Counted from the stretch's first letter, positions 1-8,611 are shown. The stretch: 64,000 nucleotides of DNA from CAVLDP01 sp963661945 (GCA_963661945.1 CAVLDP010000004.1:45580-109579); one strand, 5' to 3'. Notes: generated by a model from the sequence alone, not told the origin. A program made the numbers and translations.

Positions 1-1085
1 TTCTTGCAATAGGACTCATAAGTATCCTTAAGAGGAGAAGCAAAAATTAGAAGGCCAAGCACTGCAAGATAAGAAAATTGAAAGCCGGAATAAGTAAGAT
101 AGGATGGATTTGATACCAAGGTAAGAAAAGCCATAAACATAAGACCTGTTAGGGAATCATAGGTCATACCGAAGACATTTGCGATCACGCTAAGGAGAAA
201 CATCCCCACTGCCCGATTTGCAGAAACGGAACCGCCACACATATTTCCGTAACAGAGTACGAGTATTCCTCCAATACTTCCACTTGTAAGATAGCTCATC
301 CCCCTTTTTCTAAGGAAGTTATAAATCCCAAGTCCAACAACAGAGACATGAAGTCCAGAAATAGCCAGAATGTGAGAAAGTCCAGACATGGAAAATAAAT
401 CCTTCGCCTCAATGGACAGATTCTCCTTCTCTCCAATTGTAATAGCTGATAGTATTCCAGCTTCTTCCCCTGGAAGATAGTCTGCCTGCGCTAGAAATAG
501 CGCTCTCCTTAGGCGATAGAGCCATTCTCGAATAGAAATGCTCTCCCGCTCAATTACTCGGACCTCTCCCTCATAGACCTTATAGCTATAGCCCTGACTT
601 CTATAAAATGATTTCTCGTCAAAAGAGCCCTCATTTGTCGCCTGAGAAAAGGGAAGAAGCGACGCCTCAATCCTTACCCGATCTCCAATCGATAGAATAT
701 CTGCATCTTGATAGAATATAATCTTGCCAAGATCCATCCCCTGATCCGATGTTACAGAAGACAAGGTATAGACCATACGGTCATTCTTCCAATTCTTCCC
801 TATCACCTCTCCATAGCAGGTATATTCCGTACTCAAATCCATTTCTTCCCAAAGGCTTATCCTCTTTACATCCTGATAAGAGATATAGCATCCCAAAAGA
901 AAGCCCGTCGCCATAAGGACTGCCATGCCTCTGACAAATGCCTTCCTTCTCACTTCCTTCATCTTACGAATTACCATAAAAGCAAAAAATCCCCCTAGCA
1001 AAATTGCTAGAGGGTTCTTAGATTGCCAAAACAATAATCCCAGAAGAAATAGAATGCCTACCTGGCATAAATATCTTCCAGTCAT
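1..1085 (-). CDS. comEC: ComEC/Rec2 competence DNA channel, N-terminal part (runs off the left edge)
   Basis: ComEC forms the inner-membrane pore that takes up single-stranded DNA during transformation. An open frame runs from ATG at 1085 to the left edge with no stop, giving about 361 codons. AGGAG lies at 1091-1095, a good distance before the ATG. The first 60 residues hold two hydrophobic segments. Further on the frame reads HILAISGLHVSVVGLG (about 300-360), the signature of the ComEC core domain. The C-terminal membrane part and any metallo-lactamase-like domain lie outside the window. It follows a GerMN lipoprotein gene by 16 bases and is probably co-transcribed with comEA, 3 kb upstream. 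A terminator-like hairpin sits in its first 35 codons. The family call is firm; completeness cannot be judged. Confidence 0.9.
   Translation of the reverse strand, partial: MTGRYLCQVGILFLLGLLFWQSKNPLAILLGGFFAFMVIRKMKEVRRKAFVRGMAVLMATGFLLGCYISYQDVKRISLWEEMDLSTEYTCYGEVIGKNWKNDRMVYTLSSVTSDQGMDLGKIIFYQDADILSIGDRVRIEASLLPFSQATNEGSFDEKSFYRSQGYSYKVYEGEVRVIERESISIREWLYRLRRALFLAQADYLPGEEAGILSAITIGEKENLSIEAKDLFSMSGLSHILAISGLHVSVVGLGIYNFLRKRGMSYLTSGSIGGILVLCYGNMCGGSVSANRAVGMFLLSVIANVFGMTYDSLTGLMFMAFLTLVSNPSYLTYSGFQFSYLAVLGLLIFASPLKDTYESYCK
983..1014 (-). terminator. Terminator-like hairpin inside the start of comEC
   Basis: Read on the minus strand, CTAGCAA and TTGCTAG pair, extended by CCC/GGG, and are followed at once by a run GATTTTTTGCTTTT. 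This has the shape of an intrinsic terminator, placed about 25-35 codons into comEC in the direction of its transcription. It may be chance within codons for NPLAILLGGFF, or may limit comEC expression. Confidence 0.4.
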
Positions 1086-1101
1086 AAATACTCCTATTTG
1101 T

Positions 1102-2013
1102 CTATTGTACTAGTGTTAAATCCCGCTCATAGACACTGTCCATCTGCTGAAACTGCAAGGCCATATCCGTCAGATCTCCATCTATCGTAAACTTTACCTT
1201 GGACACGCCATCAAGTTCTGTTAAGGAATTAACAATTCCGTAAATCACCACATTCTGAGTCACTTCGCTCTGGCTCTGGAAGGAAGAGTCCAATGTCAAA
1301 TAACAGGTGCCATCTGAGATTGCAAGTGATTTCACGGTTGCATTCGATGACAAAATCGGCTTTGCACCTTCCGTCTCAGGTTCTGCTGACAGATACTCAA
1401 GCACGACTCTACCAAGCGGTGTGTTGGTATTATAATTCACGCTTCTCTCTTCCTTCACCAGTGACTGTCCATCGGAAGAACTATAATAGAGAACAAGCTT
1501 AGTCTCCTGGTCCCTATTATCCTCTCCAAGGTACTGTATAAAGGTATCTGAATTCATGATACCAACTCTACTGCCGCTACTATCCAGAAGTGGCTCTCCT
1601 TCTATAAGAAATGTCACAGCATAAATCTCTGGAATCTGAAGCATGGTCTGCACAACTGCTGCACGTGCCAAAATCTCAGAAGTTCCAGTTAGGTTCTTGT
1701 ATTCAATTCCCCAAGAAATCGTTAAAATCTGGCCATCTATGCTAAGAGACTTCACAGTAAGATTGCTCGGAAGGGAATTGGTATAATCTGCATTCTCAGA
1801 TCCAATATAGAGCTGGTTTATGAGCTCCATCGCCAGTTCTTCCTTGTCAGAGGTATCCGTATTATATCCAACCTCATAGAGGGCTGTCCCCTCTGTATTC
1901 ATCTGATAGAGAGTATAATCGTATACCTCTAGCTTCTCCTTGCCACATGATGTCAGGAATAAGGAAGATAGCACCAGAATTATGCACACAAGAAATGATA
2001 TTCTCTTCTTCAT
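1102..2013 (-). CDS. GerMN-domain lipoprotein
   Basis: Predicted surface lipoprotein of about 303 residues. The N-terminus has basic residues, a hydrophobic stretch and the lipobox LTSC near residue 23. Two repeats of about 110 residues follow, each with the GerMN pattern (conserved V-K-S-L and a final V-T-F or V-K-F-T-I-D-G-D strand), as in the spore germination and sporulation protein GerM. An in-frame TTG at 2031 would overlap the kinase gene, but ATG at 2013 has GGAGG a few bases before it and leaves a single base after the kinase stop, so I place the start there. It lies in one transcription unit with a two-component system and comEC. Its role here is unknown; a cell-envelope or sporulation function is an inference from the domain. 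Confidence 0.8.
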   Translation of the reverse strand: MKKRISFLVCIILVLSSLFLTSCGKEKLEVYDYTLYQMNTEGTALYEVGYNTDTSDKEELAMELINQLYIGSENADYTNSLPSNLTVKSLSIDGQILTISWGIEYKNLTGTSEILARAAVVQTMLQIPEIYAVTFLIEGEPLLDSSGSRVGIMNSDTFIQYLGEDNRDQETKLVLYYSSSDGQSLVKEERSVNYNTNTPLGRVVLEYLSAEPETEGAKPILSSNATVKSLAISDGTCYLTLDSSFQSQSEVTQNVVIYGIVNSLTELDGVSKVKFTIDGDLTDMALQFQQMDSVYERDLTLVQ

Positions 2014-2014
2014 C

Positions 2015-3451
2015 CTAGCCCACCTCCTCAATATAACTCAGTGGAAGACGAATGCTAAAAGTCGTACCTGAGCCAAGCGTACTATGCACCTTAATCTCTC
2101 CATGGTGCAGCAATATGGCATTCTTCGTAATTGCAAGTCCAAGGCCTGTTCCACCGATCTCTCTCGAATGAGACTTATCCACTCGGTAGAATCTCTCAAA
2201 GATATATTCCAGAGATTCTTCTGGAATACCCATTCCTGAGTCCTCTACCTGTATATAAGCATACTGATGATCCGAATTCACAGAAACATGAACCCATCCA
2301 CCTGGATTATTGTATTTGATGCCATTTTCCACAAGATTCATGATAGCAAGTGAGAACTTCACCTCATCCACCTCTGCCGTTACCGGACGAAAGCTCTCAA
2401 GCACAAGCTCTATCTGCTGGTCCTCAGCGATAGGCTTCAGCCTCTTAAGCAGAAGTTCTAACATTTCATTCAGATTCACAGGCGTAATAGTAAGAGCCGC
2501 TCCAGACTTATCCAGCTTCACAAGAGAAAGTAGATCATTAATAATCTGAGTCTCACGATCGATCTCTGCACCAATATCCATCATAAATTCCTGATAGAGT
2601 TCAAGGGGAGCATCCTCCATGGAATTTAGACTATCCGCTAATACCTTCATGGATGTAAGTGGTGTCTTAAGCTCATGTGACACATTCGACACAAACTCCT
2701 GTCTGGAATTATCGATTAACTGCATCTGATCCATAAAGCCATTAAATTTGTCAATGACCTCATTCAGCTCTGCATACTTGGTCTCCTGCAGAGAAGAATC
2801 CGTTACACCATTCTTCACCTGGTCAATCTGCACAGAGATTGCATGAAATGGGTGCACCATAGAGGAGCTCATAATCAGTGCAAGAACGATTACAAGTATT
2901 CCCTCAATCAGGAGAACCTCAAGAAGCAGCCCCCGGAGGAAATCAAGATTCTGCGCAATATAATCTGTTGATTTATTAATGAGGAGAACTCCCTCTACGC
3001 TAGCGTCCTCCTTATCCTTGATAATAGGTACCGTAACAGTGAGGAAATGATTACTGGCATCATAAAATGACGTCGATTCTCCCTTGGCAGCACGAATGAC
3101 ATTCTCCCAGATAAGTACTCGCCCCTCATCCAGATTATAAGTATCCTTTACTACATTAAGGTTAGAATTAAGCACCATAATTCGACCAGAATAGGCATTG
3201 CTCAAGGTAGAGAGTTCAAGCTCTACTGATTCGCTGTCTGGTGCAACCAAATATCCACTTGTCAGAATCTGGGTATTAAGAAGATCAGCCTCTGCCGTAA
3301 GAGCGGTGACATCGCTTCGCACGGACTGAAGCTCATAGACATATAGAAATCCTGCTGATAAGGCTACTGCTGGCAGGATTCCTATCACTGTGATTAGTAT
3401 AAAAATGCGCCATCTAAGGCTCTGAAAAAAGAAACGAATGGAAGAAAGCAT
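2015..3451 (-). CDS. Membrane sensor histidine kinase (ResE/WalK type)
   Basis: Sensor kinase of 478 residues, partner of the response regulator just upstream. It has a membrane helix at about 14-36, an extracellular sensor region to about 175, a second helix near 176-196, a HAMP linker, then HisKA with NVSHELKTPL carrying the phospho-accepting His, and HATPase_c with N box NLVENGIKYN, DSGMGIP and GGTGLGLAI. All catalytic motifs are intact. The start has AGAGGTG before the ATG. It ends one base before the GerMN lipoprotein gene, which suggests coupled translation. The signal sensed is not evident. The family resembles WalK, ResE and PhoR, but nothing fixes which, and its place between comEA and comEC argues against a simple name transfer. 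Confidence 0.88.
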   Translation of the reverse strand: MLSSIRFFFQSLRWRIFILITVIGILPAVALSAGFLYVYELQSVRSDVTALTAEADLLNTQILTSGYLVAPDSESVELELSTLSNAYSGRIMVLNSNLNVVKDTYNLDEGRVLIWENVIRAAKGESTSFYDASNHFLTVTVPIIKDKEDASVEGVLLINKSTDYIAQNLDFLRGLLLEVLLIEGILVIVLALIMSSSMVHPFHAISVQIDQVKNGVTDSSLQETKYAELNEVIDKFNGFMDQMQLIDNSRQEFVSNVSHELKTPLTSMKVLADSLNSMEDAPLELYQEFMMDIGAEIDRETQIINDLLSLVKLDKSGAALTITPVNLNEMLELLLKRLKPIAEDQQIELVLESFRPVTAEVDEVKFSLAIMNLVENGIKYNNPGGWVHVSVNSDHQYAYIQVEDSGMGIPEESLEYIFERFYRVDKSHSREIGGTGLGLAITKNAILLHHGEIKVHSTLGSGTTFSIRLPLSYIEEVG

Positions 3452-3460
3452 GAGACACCT

Positions 3461-4147
3461 CTATCTCTGATAATAATATCCAACACCCCATTTGGTATGA
3501 ACATATCGAGGTTCCGAAGGATTCGGTTCAATCTTCTCACGAAGACGACGCACATGTACATCAACCGTTCTCGCATCTCCTGGATAATCGTCGCCCCAAA
3601 TCTCATGAAGCAGAGCATCTCTGCCATAGACCTTGCCTGGATTTGTAACAAGAAGGTGAAGCATGTCAAATTCCTTGCTGGTAAGATTGATCTCTCGATC
3701 AAGAATCTTAAGTCCCCTACTGTCAAGATCAAGGGTCACATCACCACTCGTAATAATAGAGCTTGCTTCTTCTGTCTTAGCGACAGCTGTTCGACGCATG
3801 ATTGCCTTAATTCTGGCCTTCACCTCTAAGATATTAAATGGCTTGGTAATATAATCATCTGCGCCATATTCAAGACCCAGGATCTTGTCCATATCGTCGC
3901 CCTTAGCAGTAAGCATCACGATTGGAACATTAGAGAATTCACGAATTCTCTGACAGACCTCAAAACCATCCATCTTAGGAAGCATCACATCCAAAAGTAT
4001 CATGTCATAGCTGTTCGTTGATGCCATCTGGAATGCTTCTTCGCCATCATAAGCGCAGTCAACAGACATGCCATCCTGCTCTAAACTAAAGCGGATTCCC
4101 TTAACAATTAACTTCTCATCATCAACAACCAGTACCTTCTTAGACAT
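3461..4147 (-). CDS. OmpR/PhoB-family response regulator
   Basis: Response regulator of 228 residues. The receiver domain (1-120) has the acidic pocket VVDDE, phosphorylation site Asp53 in ILLDVMLPKMDG, and the conserved Lys in ITKPFN. The C-terminal winged helix (about 130-228) has the OmpR pattern LTSKEFDMLHLLVTNPGKVYGRD... and ends VRRLREKIEPNPSEPRYVHTKWGVGYYY. The RBS is GGAG eight bases before ATG. It follows comEA by about 10 bases and precedes its kinase by 9, so comEA, regulator, kinase, GerMN gene and comEC look like one operon. Its targets may include the palindrome at the comEA promoter, which is an inference only. Confidence 0.9.
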   Translation of the reverse strand: MSKKVLVVDDEKLIVKGIRFSLEQDGMSVDCAYDGEEAFQMASTNSYDMILLDVMLPKMDGFEVCQRIREFSNVPIVMLTAKGDDMDKILGLEYGADDYITKPFNILEVKARIKAIMRRTAVAKTEEASSIITSGDVTLDLDSRGLKILDREINLTSKEFDMLHLLVTNPGKVYGRDALLHEIWGDDYPGDARTVDVHVRRLREKIEPNPSEPRYVHTKWGVGYYYQR

Positions 4148-4157
4148 GATTTACTCC

Positions 4158-4730
4158 TTAATTCACCTTAATAGAAGAAGAAATCTTATTATAGACTCCC
4201 TCCTTGATTCCAGAGATATTCATAAGCTCCTCGCAGGATGTGAAGGCCCCATGTTCCTCTCGATAGGAAATGATAGCCTCAGCCTTGGATTGGCCGATTC
4301 CCGGCAATGTCATAAGGTCCGATAGACTGGCCTTATTCAAGTCAACCCGACCATCATCCTCTTCGGCTTCCTCCTCTGCTTCTCCCTTGGTCTTGATATG
4401 AATCTTCTGCCCATCCGTAAGAAAGGCTGCCTGATTCAGGGTAGAATCGTCTGCCGTAGAAAGCAAGCCTCCTGCTGCCTCAATAGCCTGATAGACCCTC
4501 GAATTCTCCGGAAGCTCATAAACGCCTGGCGTCTTCACTGCTCCAGATACTTGTACATACCAAAGAGTAGTCGACTCTTCCAGCGCTACTTCTCCCATCT
4601 CCTCGCTATCCTCGCCAGATAGTTCCACTTCCTCAAGTTCACTCATGTCCTCAAAATAAGAAGTCTCCCCGCAGGCGCAAAACGACAGGCAGAAAAAAAG
4701 AAACACTCCTGCAACTAATATTCTCTTCAT
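4158..4730 (-). CDS. comEA: ComEA-type DNA-binding competence lipoprotein with SLBB and HhH domains
   Basis: ComEA binds incoming double-stranded DNA at the cell surface and passes it to ComEC. The protein (190 residues) starts with a lipoprotein-like signal ending LSFCACG. An acidic linker leads to an SLBB domain (YVQVSGAVKTPGVYEL..., about 60-115) and a C-terminal helix-hairpin-helix pair (DLNKASLSDLMTLPGIGQSKA... and ISGIKEGVYNKI, about 130-190). This order is the ComEA pattern. Three ATG codons are in a row; GGAGG lies just before them, so the third (4730) has the best spacing. It is the first gene of the two-component/comEC unit and has its own promoter. Confidence 0.85.
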   Translation of the reverse strand: MKRILVAGVFLFFCLSFCACGETSYFEDMSELEEVELSGEDSEEMGEVALEESTTLWYVQVSGAVKTPGVYELPENSRVYQAIEAAGGLLSTADDSTLNQAAFLTDGQKIHIKTKGEAEEEAEEDDGRVDLNKASLSDLMTLPGIGQSKAEAIISYREEHGAFTSCEELMNISGIKEGVYNKISSSIKVN

Positions 4731-4765
4731 CATCATCCTCCTAATCAAAATCGATTGGAGGCTCT

Positions 4766-4782
4766 ATTGTCCTAGGGACAAT
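4766..4782. promoter_or_regulatory. Palindromic operator candidate at the comEA promoter
   Basis: ATTGTCCTAGGGACAAT is a perfect inverted repeat, two 7-base arms around TAG. It overlaps the edge of the -10 box and the expected transcription start. No U-run follows, so it is not a terminator; a repressor or response-regulator site is an inference. Confidence 0.45.
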
Positions 4783-4809
4783 TTTAGCGAAAAGAAATAC
4801 TGTTTACAA
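4781..4809 (-). promoter_or_regulatory. Sigma-A-type promoter of the comEA operon
   Basis: Minus strand TTGTAA (4804-4809), 17-base spacer, TAAAAT (4781-4786). It lies between the argD stop and comEA, so the competence/two-component genes need not depend on arg transcription. Confidence 0.55.
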
Positions 4810-4822
4810 GAGTGTTTCAAAT

Positions 4823-6019
4823 TTATTTCATTTTTGTAAAGATTGCATCAAGCTTCGATATAGCAAGATCAATGTCATCCTTCGTGATTACAAGTGGTGG
4901 CAGCATACGAAGCACATCTGATCCTGCGGACAGAAGGACGATTCCATCTTCAAGTCCTGCCTTCACCACATCTCCAACAGGAATTGTAAGAACCAGTCCC
5001 TGCATAAATCCCATGCCACGTCGTCCTGTTACAAAGTCATACTTTGTCACCAGAGAATCCAGCTTCTCTTCAAGATATGGTGTCAGTTCCCTTACATGTC
5101 CTACGATGTCTCTCTCTTCCATAAGGTCCATAGTCTTACTAACAGCCGCACAGACAAGTGGATTACCTCCATAGGTTGTGCCATGGTCTCCTGGAGTAAG
5201 GGATGCCTTGGCAATACGCTCCGTCACGAAGAAGGCTCCTACCGGAACTCCAGCACCAAGAGCCTTGGCAGAGGTTAGAATATCCGGTAGCACATGATAC
5301 TGCTCAAATGCAAACATAGAACCTGTTCTTCCCATACCACACTGAATCTCATCCAGGATAAGTAAGATATCCTTCTCATCGCAGAGCTTTCTCACTCCCT
5401 GAAGGAAGGCTTCATCAGCTGGATATAGACCACCTTCACCCTGAACCGTCTCCATGATAATGGCGCAGGTCTTATCATTTACCAGATTCTTCACCGAATC
5501 AAGATCATTAAAGGTGGCATATCTAACTCCATCCATCAGAGGATAGAATGGATCTCTATAATGATCCGTCCCAGTAAGAGAAAGGGCTCCTACTGTTCTT
5601 CCATGGAAGGAATGCTCCATGGCAATAATCTCGTGTCCTGCAAAGCCATCCCTTAGATAGGCATATTTCTTGGCAACCTTGATTGCTCCCTCGATTGCCT
5701 CTGCTCCAGAATTCGTAAAGAAGACCTTGTCCATACCCGCTGCCTTTGTTGCCTTAGCAGCTGCCTCAATCATAGGAACATGATAATAGAGATTCGATGT
5801 ATGAGTAATCTTATGAATCTGGTCTGTAAGAGCCTGTTCATAATCTGCATCGCCATAACCGAATGCCATAACACCAATACCCGATGCGAAATCAAGATAT
5901 TCCTTGCCATCGATATCATAGAGTCTTGTTCCATTTCCATGATCAAACACTACTGGAAAACGATTATATACGTGAAATAAATTATCCTCAGCAAGGGATA
6001 TATATTCTTCTTTATTCAT
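4823..6019 (-). CDS. argD: Acetylornithine aminotransferase
   Basis: Class III PLP-dependent aminotransferase of 398 residues that converts N-acetylglutamate semialdehyde to N-acetylornithine; homologues may also serve lysine synthesis. Family motifs include the GSGAEAIEGAIK-like region (TNSGAEAIEGAIKVAKKY), LDEIQCGMGRTG with the PLP-contacting Asp, and the Schiff-base Lys in TSAKALGAGVPVGA. The open frame extends upstream, but ATG at 6019 has GAGGAG nine bases before it and gives the usual start MNKEEYISLAEDNLF. It overlaps the argB stop by 8 bases. It is the last gene of argC-GNAT-argJ-argB-argD. Confidence 0.95.
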   Translation of the reverse strand: MNKEEYISLAEDNLFHVYNRFPVVFDHGNGTRLYDIDGKEYLDFASGIGVMAFGYGDADYEQALTDQIHKITHTSNLYYHVPMIEAAAKATKAAGMDKVFFTNSGAEAIEGAIKVAKKYAYLRDGFAGHEIIAMEHSFHGRTVGALSLTGTDHYRDPFYPLMDGVRYATFNDLDSVKNLVNDKTCAIIMETVQGEGGLYPADEAFLQGVRKLCDEKDILLILDEIQCGMGRTGSMFAFEQYHVLPDILTSAKALGAGVPVGAFFVTERIAKASLTPGDHGTTYGGNPLVCAAVSKTMDLMEERDIVGHVRELTPYLEEKLDSLVTKYDFVTGRRGMGFMQGLVLTIPVGDVVKAGLEDGIVLLSAGSDVLRMLPPLVITKDDIDLAISKLDAIFTKMK

Positions 6020-6911
6020 GGTAATATTTCTCCTCAACATCACTTAGAATGGCAGTTCCAATACCCTTATTGGTGAAGATCTCAAGCAACAGACAATGAG
6101 CAATTCTGCCATCTAGGATATGCACTCTCGATACTCCATTGTCGATGGCATCAATACAATTATTAAGCTTTGGTATCATACCGCCGCCTGCAATTCCATC
6201 CTCAATCAGTTTTCTGGCTTCTGATACTGTAAGCTCAGAAATCAGAGATGACTTGTCCTCAAAATCACGGTAGACACCCTCGATATCTGTAAGGAAGGCA
6301 AGTTTCTCGGCATTTACTGCCTTTGCAATCGCACAAGCAGCATCATCTGCATTGATATTGTATGTATTATAATCATCATCAATTCCAATTGGACAGACAA
6401 TTGGCAGGAAATCCTTCTCAAGAAGATCAAAGAGAATCTTAGGATTCACTTCCTTCACCTCTCCAACAAAGCCAATATCCTGACCATTGGATAGCTTCTT
6501 ATCTACCTTCAGAAGCTCTCCATCCTTACCACTAATTCCAATAGAGAGAACTCCAAGTTCCTGCACCATACTAACCAAAGACTTATTCACGCGGTTAAGT
6601 ACCATCTCTGCAATCTCCATGGTTGCAGCATCGGTCTTACGAAGGCCATTAATGAACTCAGGCTCCATGCCGGTCTTCTCTACCCATTTACTGATTTCCT
6701 TACCGCCACCATGTACGATAATTGGCTTAAAGCCTACCAGCTTAAGCAGGGTCACATCCTGAATCACCTGTCGCTTCAGATGCTCATCTACCATAGCTGA
6801 ACCGCCGTACTTAACAACGATAATCTTGCGGTTAAATCTCTGTATATAAGGAAGAGCCTCGATTAGGACCTCTGCCTTATCTAATACTTCCTGCATATTC
6901 TGCTGTTCCAT
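6012..6911 (-). CDS. argB: Acetylglutamate kinase
   Basis: Phosphorylates N-acetylglutamate, the second step of arginine synthesis, often the arginine-inhibited step. It has 299 residues and the amino-acid-kinase fold: phosphate loop VVKYGGSAM near residue 30, IVHGGGKEI, the nucleotide region FLTDIEGVYRD and GGGMIPKLNNCIDAI. The N-terminal extension (MEQQNMQEVLDKAEVLIEALPYIQRF) is of the type found in arginine-sensitive hexameric enzymes, so feedback inhibition is likely by family. RBS AGAGGTG before ATG. It follows argJ by 11 bases and overlaps argD. Confidence 0.95.
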   Translation of the reverse strand: MEQQNMQEVLDKAEVLIEALPYIQRFNRKIIVVKYGGSAMVDEHLKRQVIQDVTLLKLVGFKPIIVHGGGKEISKWVEKTGMEPEFINGLRKTDAATMEIAEMVLNRVNKSLVSMVQELGVLSIGISGKDGELLKVDKKLSNGQDIGFVGEVKEVNPKILFDLLEKDFLPIVCPIGIDDDYNTYNINADDAACAIAKAVNAEKLAFLTDIEGVYRDFEDKSSLISELTVSEARKLIEDGIAGGGMIPKLNNCIDAIDNGVSRVHILDGRIAHCLLLEIFTNKGIGTAILSDVEEKYYHE

Positions 6912-6922
6912 TTTCTCACCTC

Positions 6923-8146
6923 TTATGATCTGTAATCTGCATTAATGGATACATATTCATGTGTCAAATCGCATCCCCAGGCTGTTGCTTCAGCGTCTCC
7001 CATCTTCATATCGCAGATACAAGTAACCGCATCTGCAGATAGTACGTGCGTCGCAAGTTCTTCATCAAAGGACAGAAGCACGCCATCCTTAGCTGTAAGG
7101 ATCGTGCCATTTACGCTTGTAAGAGTAATATCCACTCTCGACGGATCAAAATCCACTCCTGCATAACCAAGTGCACATAGGATTCTGCCACAATTCGCAT
7201 CATGGCCATAGATTGCAGCCTTGGTTAGGGATGATGTAATCACGGATTTACTTAAGATCTTAGCCTCCTCTACGCTTGCAGCATGAAGAACCTGAACTTC
7301 GAATAATGCCGTCGCACCTTCTCCATCTCCTGCCATCATTTTGGCCAGCGTACGATTCACTTCCATAAGAGCCTCTACGAAGAGGTCGAAATCCACGCCC
7401 TCTGACGTAATCAGCTCATTTCCTGCAAGACCATTCGCAAGCAGAAGACAGGTATCATTCGTCGAAGTATCTCCGTCAACAGAAATCATATTATAGGTAT
7501 CATCCACAGTCTTACTCAGTGCAAGCTGCAGCATCTCATGAGAAATGGCACAATCTGTCGTCACAAAAGATAACATCGTGCACATATTCGGATGAATCAT
7601 ACCAGAGCCCTTACACATACCTCCAATTGTGACTGTCTTCCCCGATAATTCAATCGTGACAGCACATTCCTTTGGCTTGGTATCTGTCGTCATAATCGCT
7701 CTTGCCGCAAGGTTTGCCGCCTCTCTGGTGTCAGAGAGATTTCCTGCCATTGCCTCTATGCCAGATTCAATACGATCCATCGGAAGCTGCATACCAATCA
7801 CACCAGTAGATGCAACAAGAGTTGTCCCCTCTGGGATGGACAGTTCCTTTGATACCTTCTCAGAAGTCTTCCTGCAATAGGAGAAGCCCTCTTCACCAGT
7901 ACATGCATTGGCAATTCCTGCATTGCAGACAATCGCATATACATCCCGTCCAGAATCCACAACTTCTCGATCAAAGAGAACCGGTGCAGCCTTTACAACA
8001 TTTCTGGTAAATGTACCTGCTGCCTTACATGGTGCCTCTGAACGAACAAGCGCCATATCATCTCGATCCTTATACTTAATCCCTGCCGCAGTATGCGAAG
8101 CCAAAAAGCCTGCTGGAGCTGTCACTCCACCATCAATAATCTTCAT
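6923..8146 (-). CDS. argJ: Ornithine acetyltransferase (bifunctional-type ArgJ)
   Basis: ArgJ moves the acetyl group from N-acetylornithine to glutamate and so recycles it. In many species it also makes N-acetylglutamate from acetyl-CoA. The 407-residue frame carries GMCKGSGMIHPNMCTML, where self-cleavage occurs before the Thr that becomes the N-terminal nucleophile of the beta chain. Most homologues have MATML, so the Cys before Thr is a small variation. The oxyanion STGVIG motif is also present. RBS GGAGG precedes ATG at 8146. There is no argE or argA here, consistent with the cyclic pathway, though the GNAT next door could supply acetylglutamate synthase activity. Confidence 0.95.
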   Translation of the reverse strand: MKIIDGGVTAPAGFLASHTAAGIKYKDRDDMALVRSEAPCKAAGTFTRNVVKAAPVLFDREVVDSGRDVYAIVCNAGIANACTGEEGFSYCRKTSEKVSKELSIPEGTTLVASTGVIGMQLPMDRIESGIEAMAGNLSDTREAANLAARAIMTTDTKPKECAVTIELSGKTVTIGGMCKGSGMIHPNMCTMLSFVTTDCAISHEMLQLALSKTVDDTYNMISVDGDTSTNDTCLLLANGLAGNELITSEGVDFDLFVEALMEVNRTLAKMMAGDGEGATALFEVQVLHAASVEEAKILSKSVITSSLTKAAIYGHDANCGRILCALGYAGVDFDPSRVDITLTSVNGTILTAKDGVLLSFDEELATHVLSADAVTCICDMKMGDAEATAWGCDLTHEYVSINADYRS

Positions 8147-8158
8147 TCTTTTATCCTC

Positions 8159-8611
8159 CTATTGATTGAAGCGGGTAATATTTTCCTCATTCAAAATGAA
8201 GTCATACGTGTTCAAGTCCTCACGAATGGTCCAACCCTCTCCATTCCAAAACTGATTACCAATCTCATTGTCCTTGAAGGCCACAAGACTAATCTTATTT
8301 ACCTGTTCTTCCTGCAAGATTCGCATGGCATAGGTCACCATCTTCTTGCCAATACCTCGCCGTCTCATATCCTCTCGTACGCATACGTGATAGAAGCAGG
8401 CCCTTCTGCTGTCATGACCGCATAGGATTGAGCCAACAATCTCTCCATCCACCTCTGCCACAACCGAATTGCCTGGGTTTCGGGTGAGAAAGCGCTTCAC
8501 TCCTTCATAGGAATCATCGATGCTTCGGATTGCAAATTTATGAATATGCATCCAAAGATCATGTACCTCTTCAAAATCCTCTATTGTCATGGTACGCACT
8601 TTTACGTCCAT
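8159..8611 (-). CDS. GNAT-family N-acetyltransferase within the arg operon
   Basis: A 150-residue single-domain acetyltransferase. It shows beta4 VVAEVDGEIVGSILCG and the acetyl-CoA loop VREDMRRRGIGKKMV, the GNAT Q/R-x-x-G-x-G signature. GGGAG stands before ATG. It lies between argC (19 bases before) and argJ (12 bases after), so it is co-expressed with arginine synthesis. This suggests a role in making or recycling acetylated intermediates, for example as a short N-acetylglutamate synthase, but the sequence cannot separate this from acetylation of another substrate. Confidence 0.85.
   Translation of the reverse strand: MDVKVRTMTIEDFEEVHDLWMHIHKFAIRSIDDSYEGVKRFLTRNPGNSVVAEVDGEIVGSILCGHDSRRACFYHVCVREDMRRRGIGKKMVTYAMRILQEEQVNKISLVAFKDNEIGNQFWNGEGWTIREDLNTYDFILNEENITRFNQ

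Noticed and set aside
708..998. Plus-strand open frames within comEC
   Set aside because: They lie opposite the comEC frame, whose conserved ComEC motif and RBS are clear, and have no family features or RBS.
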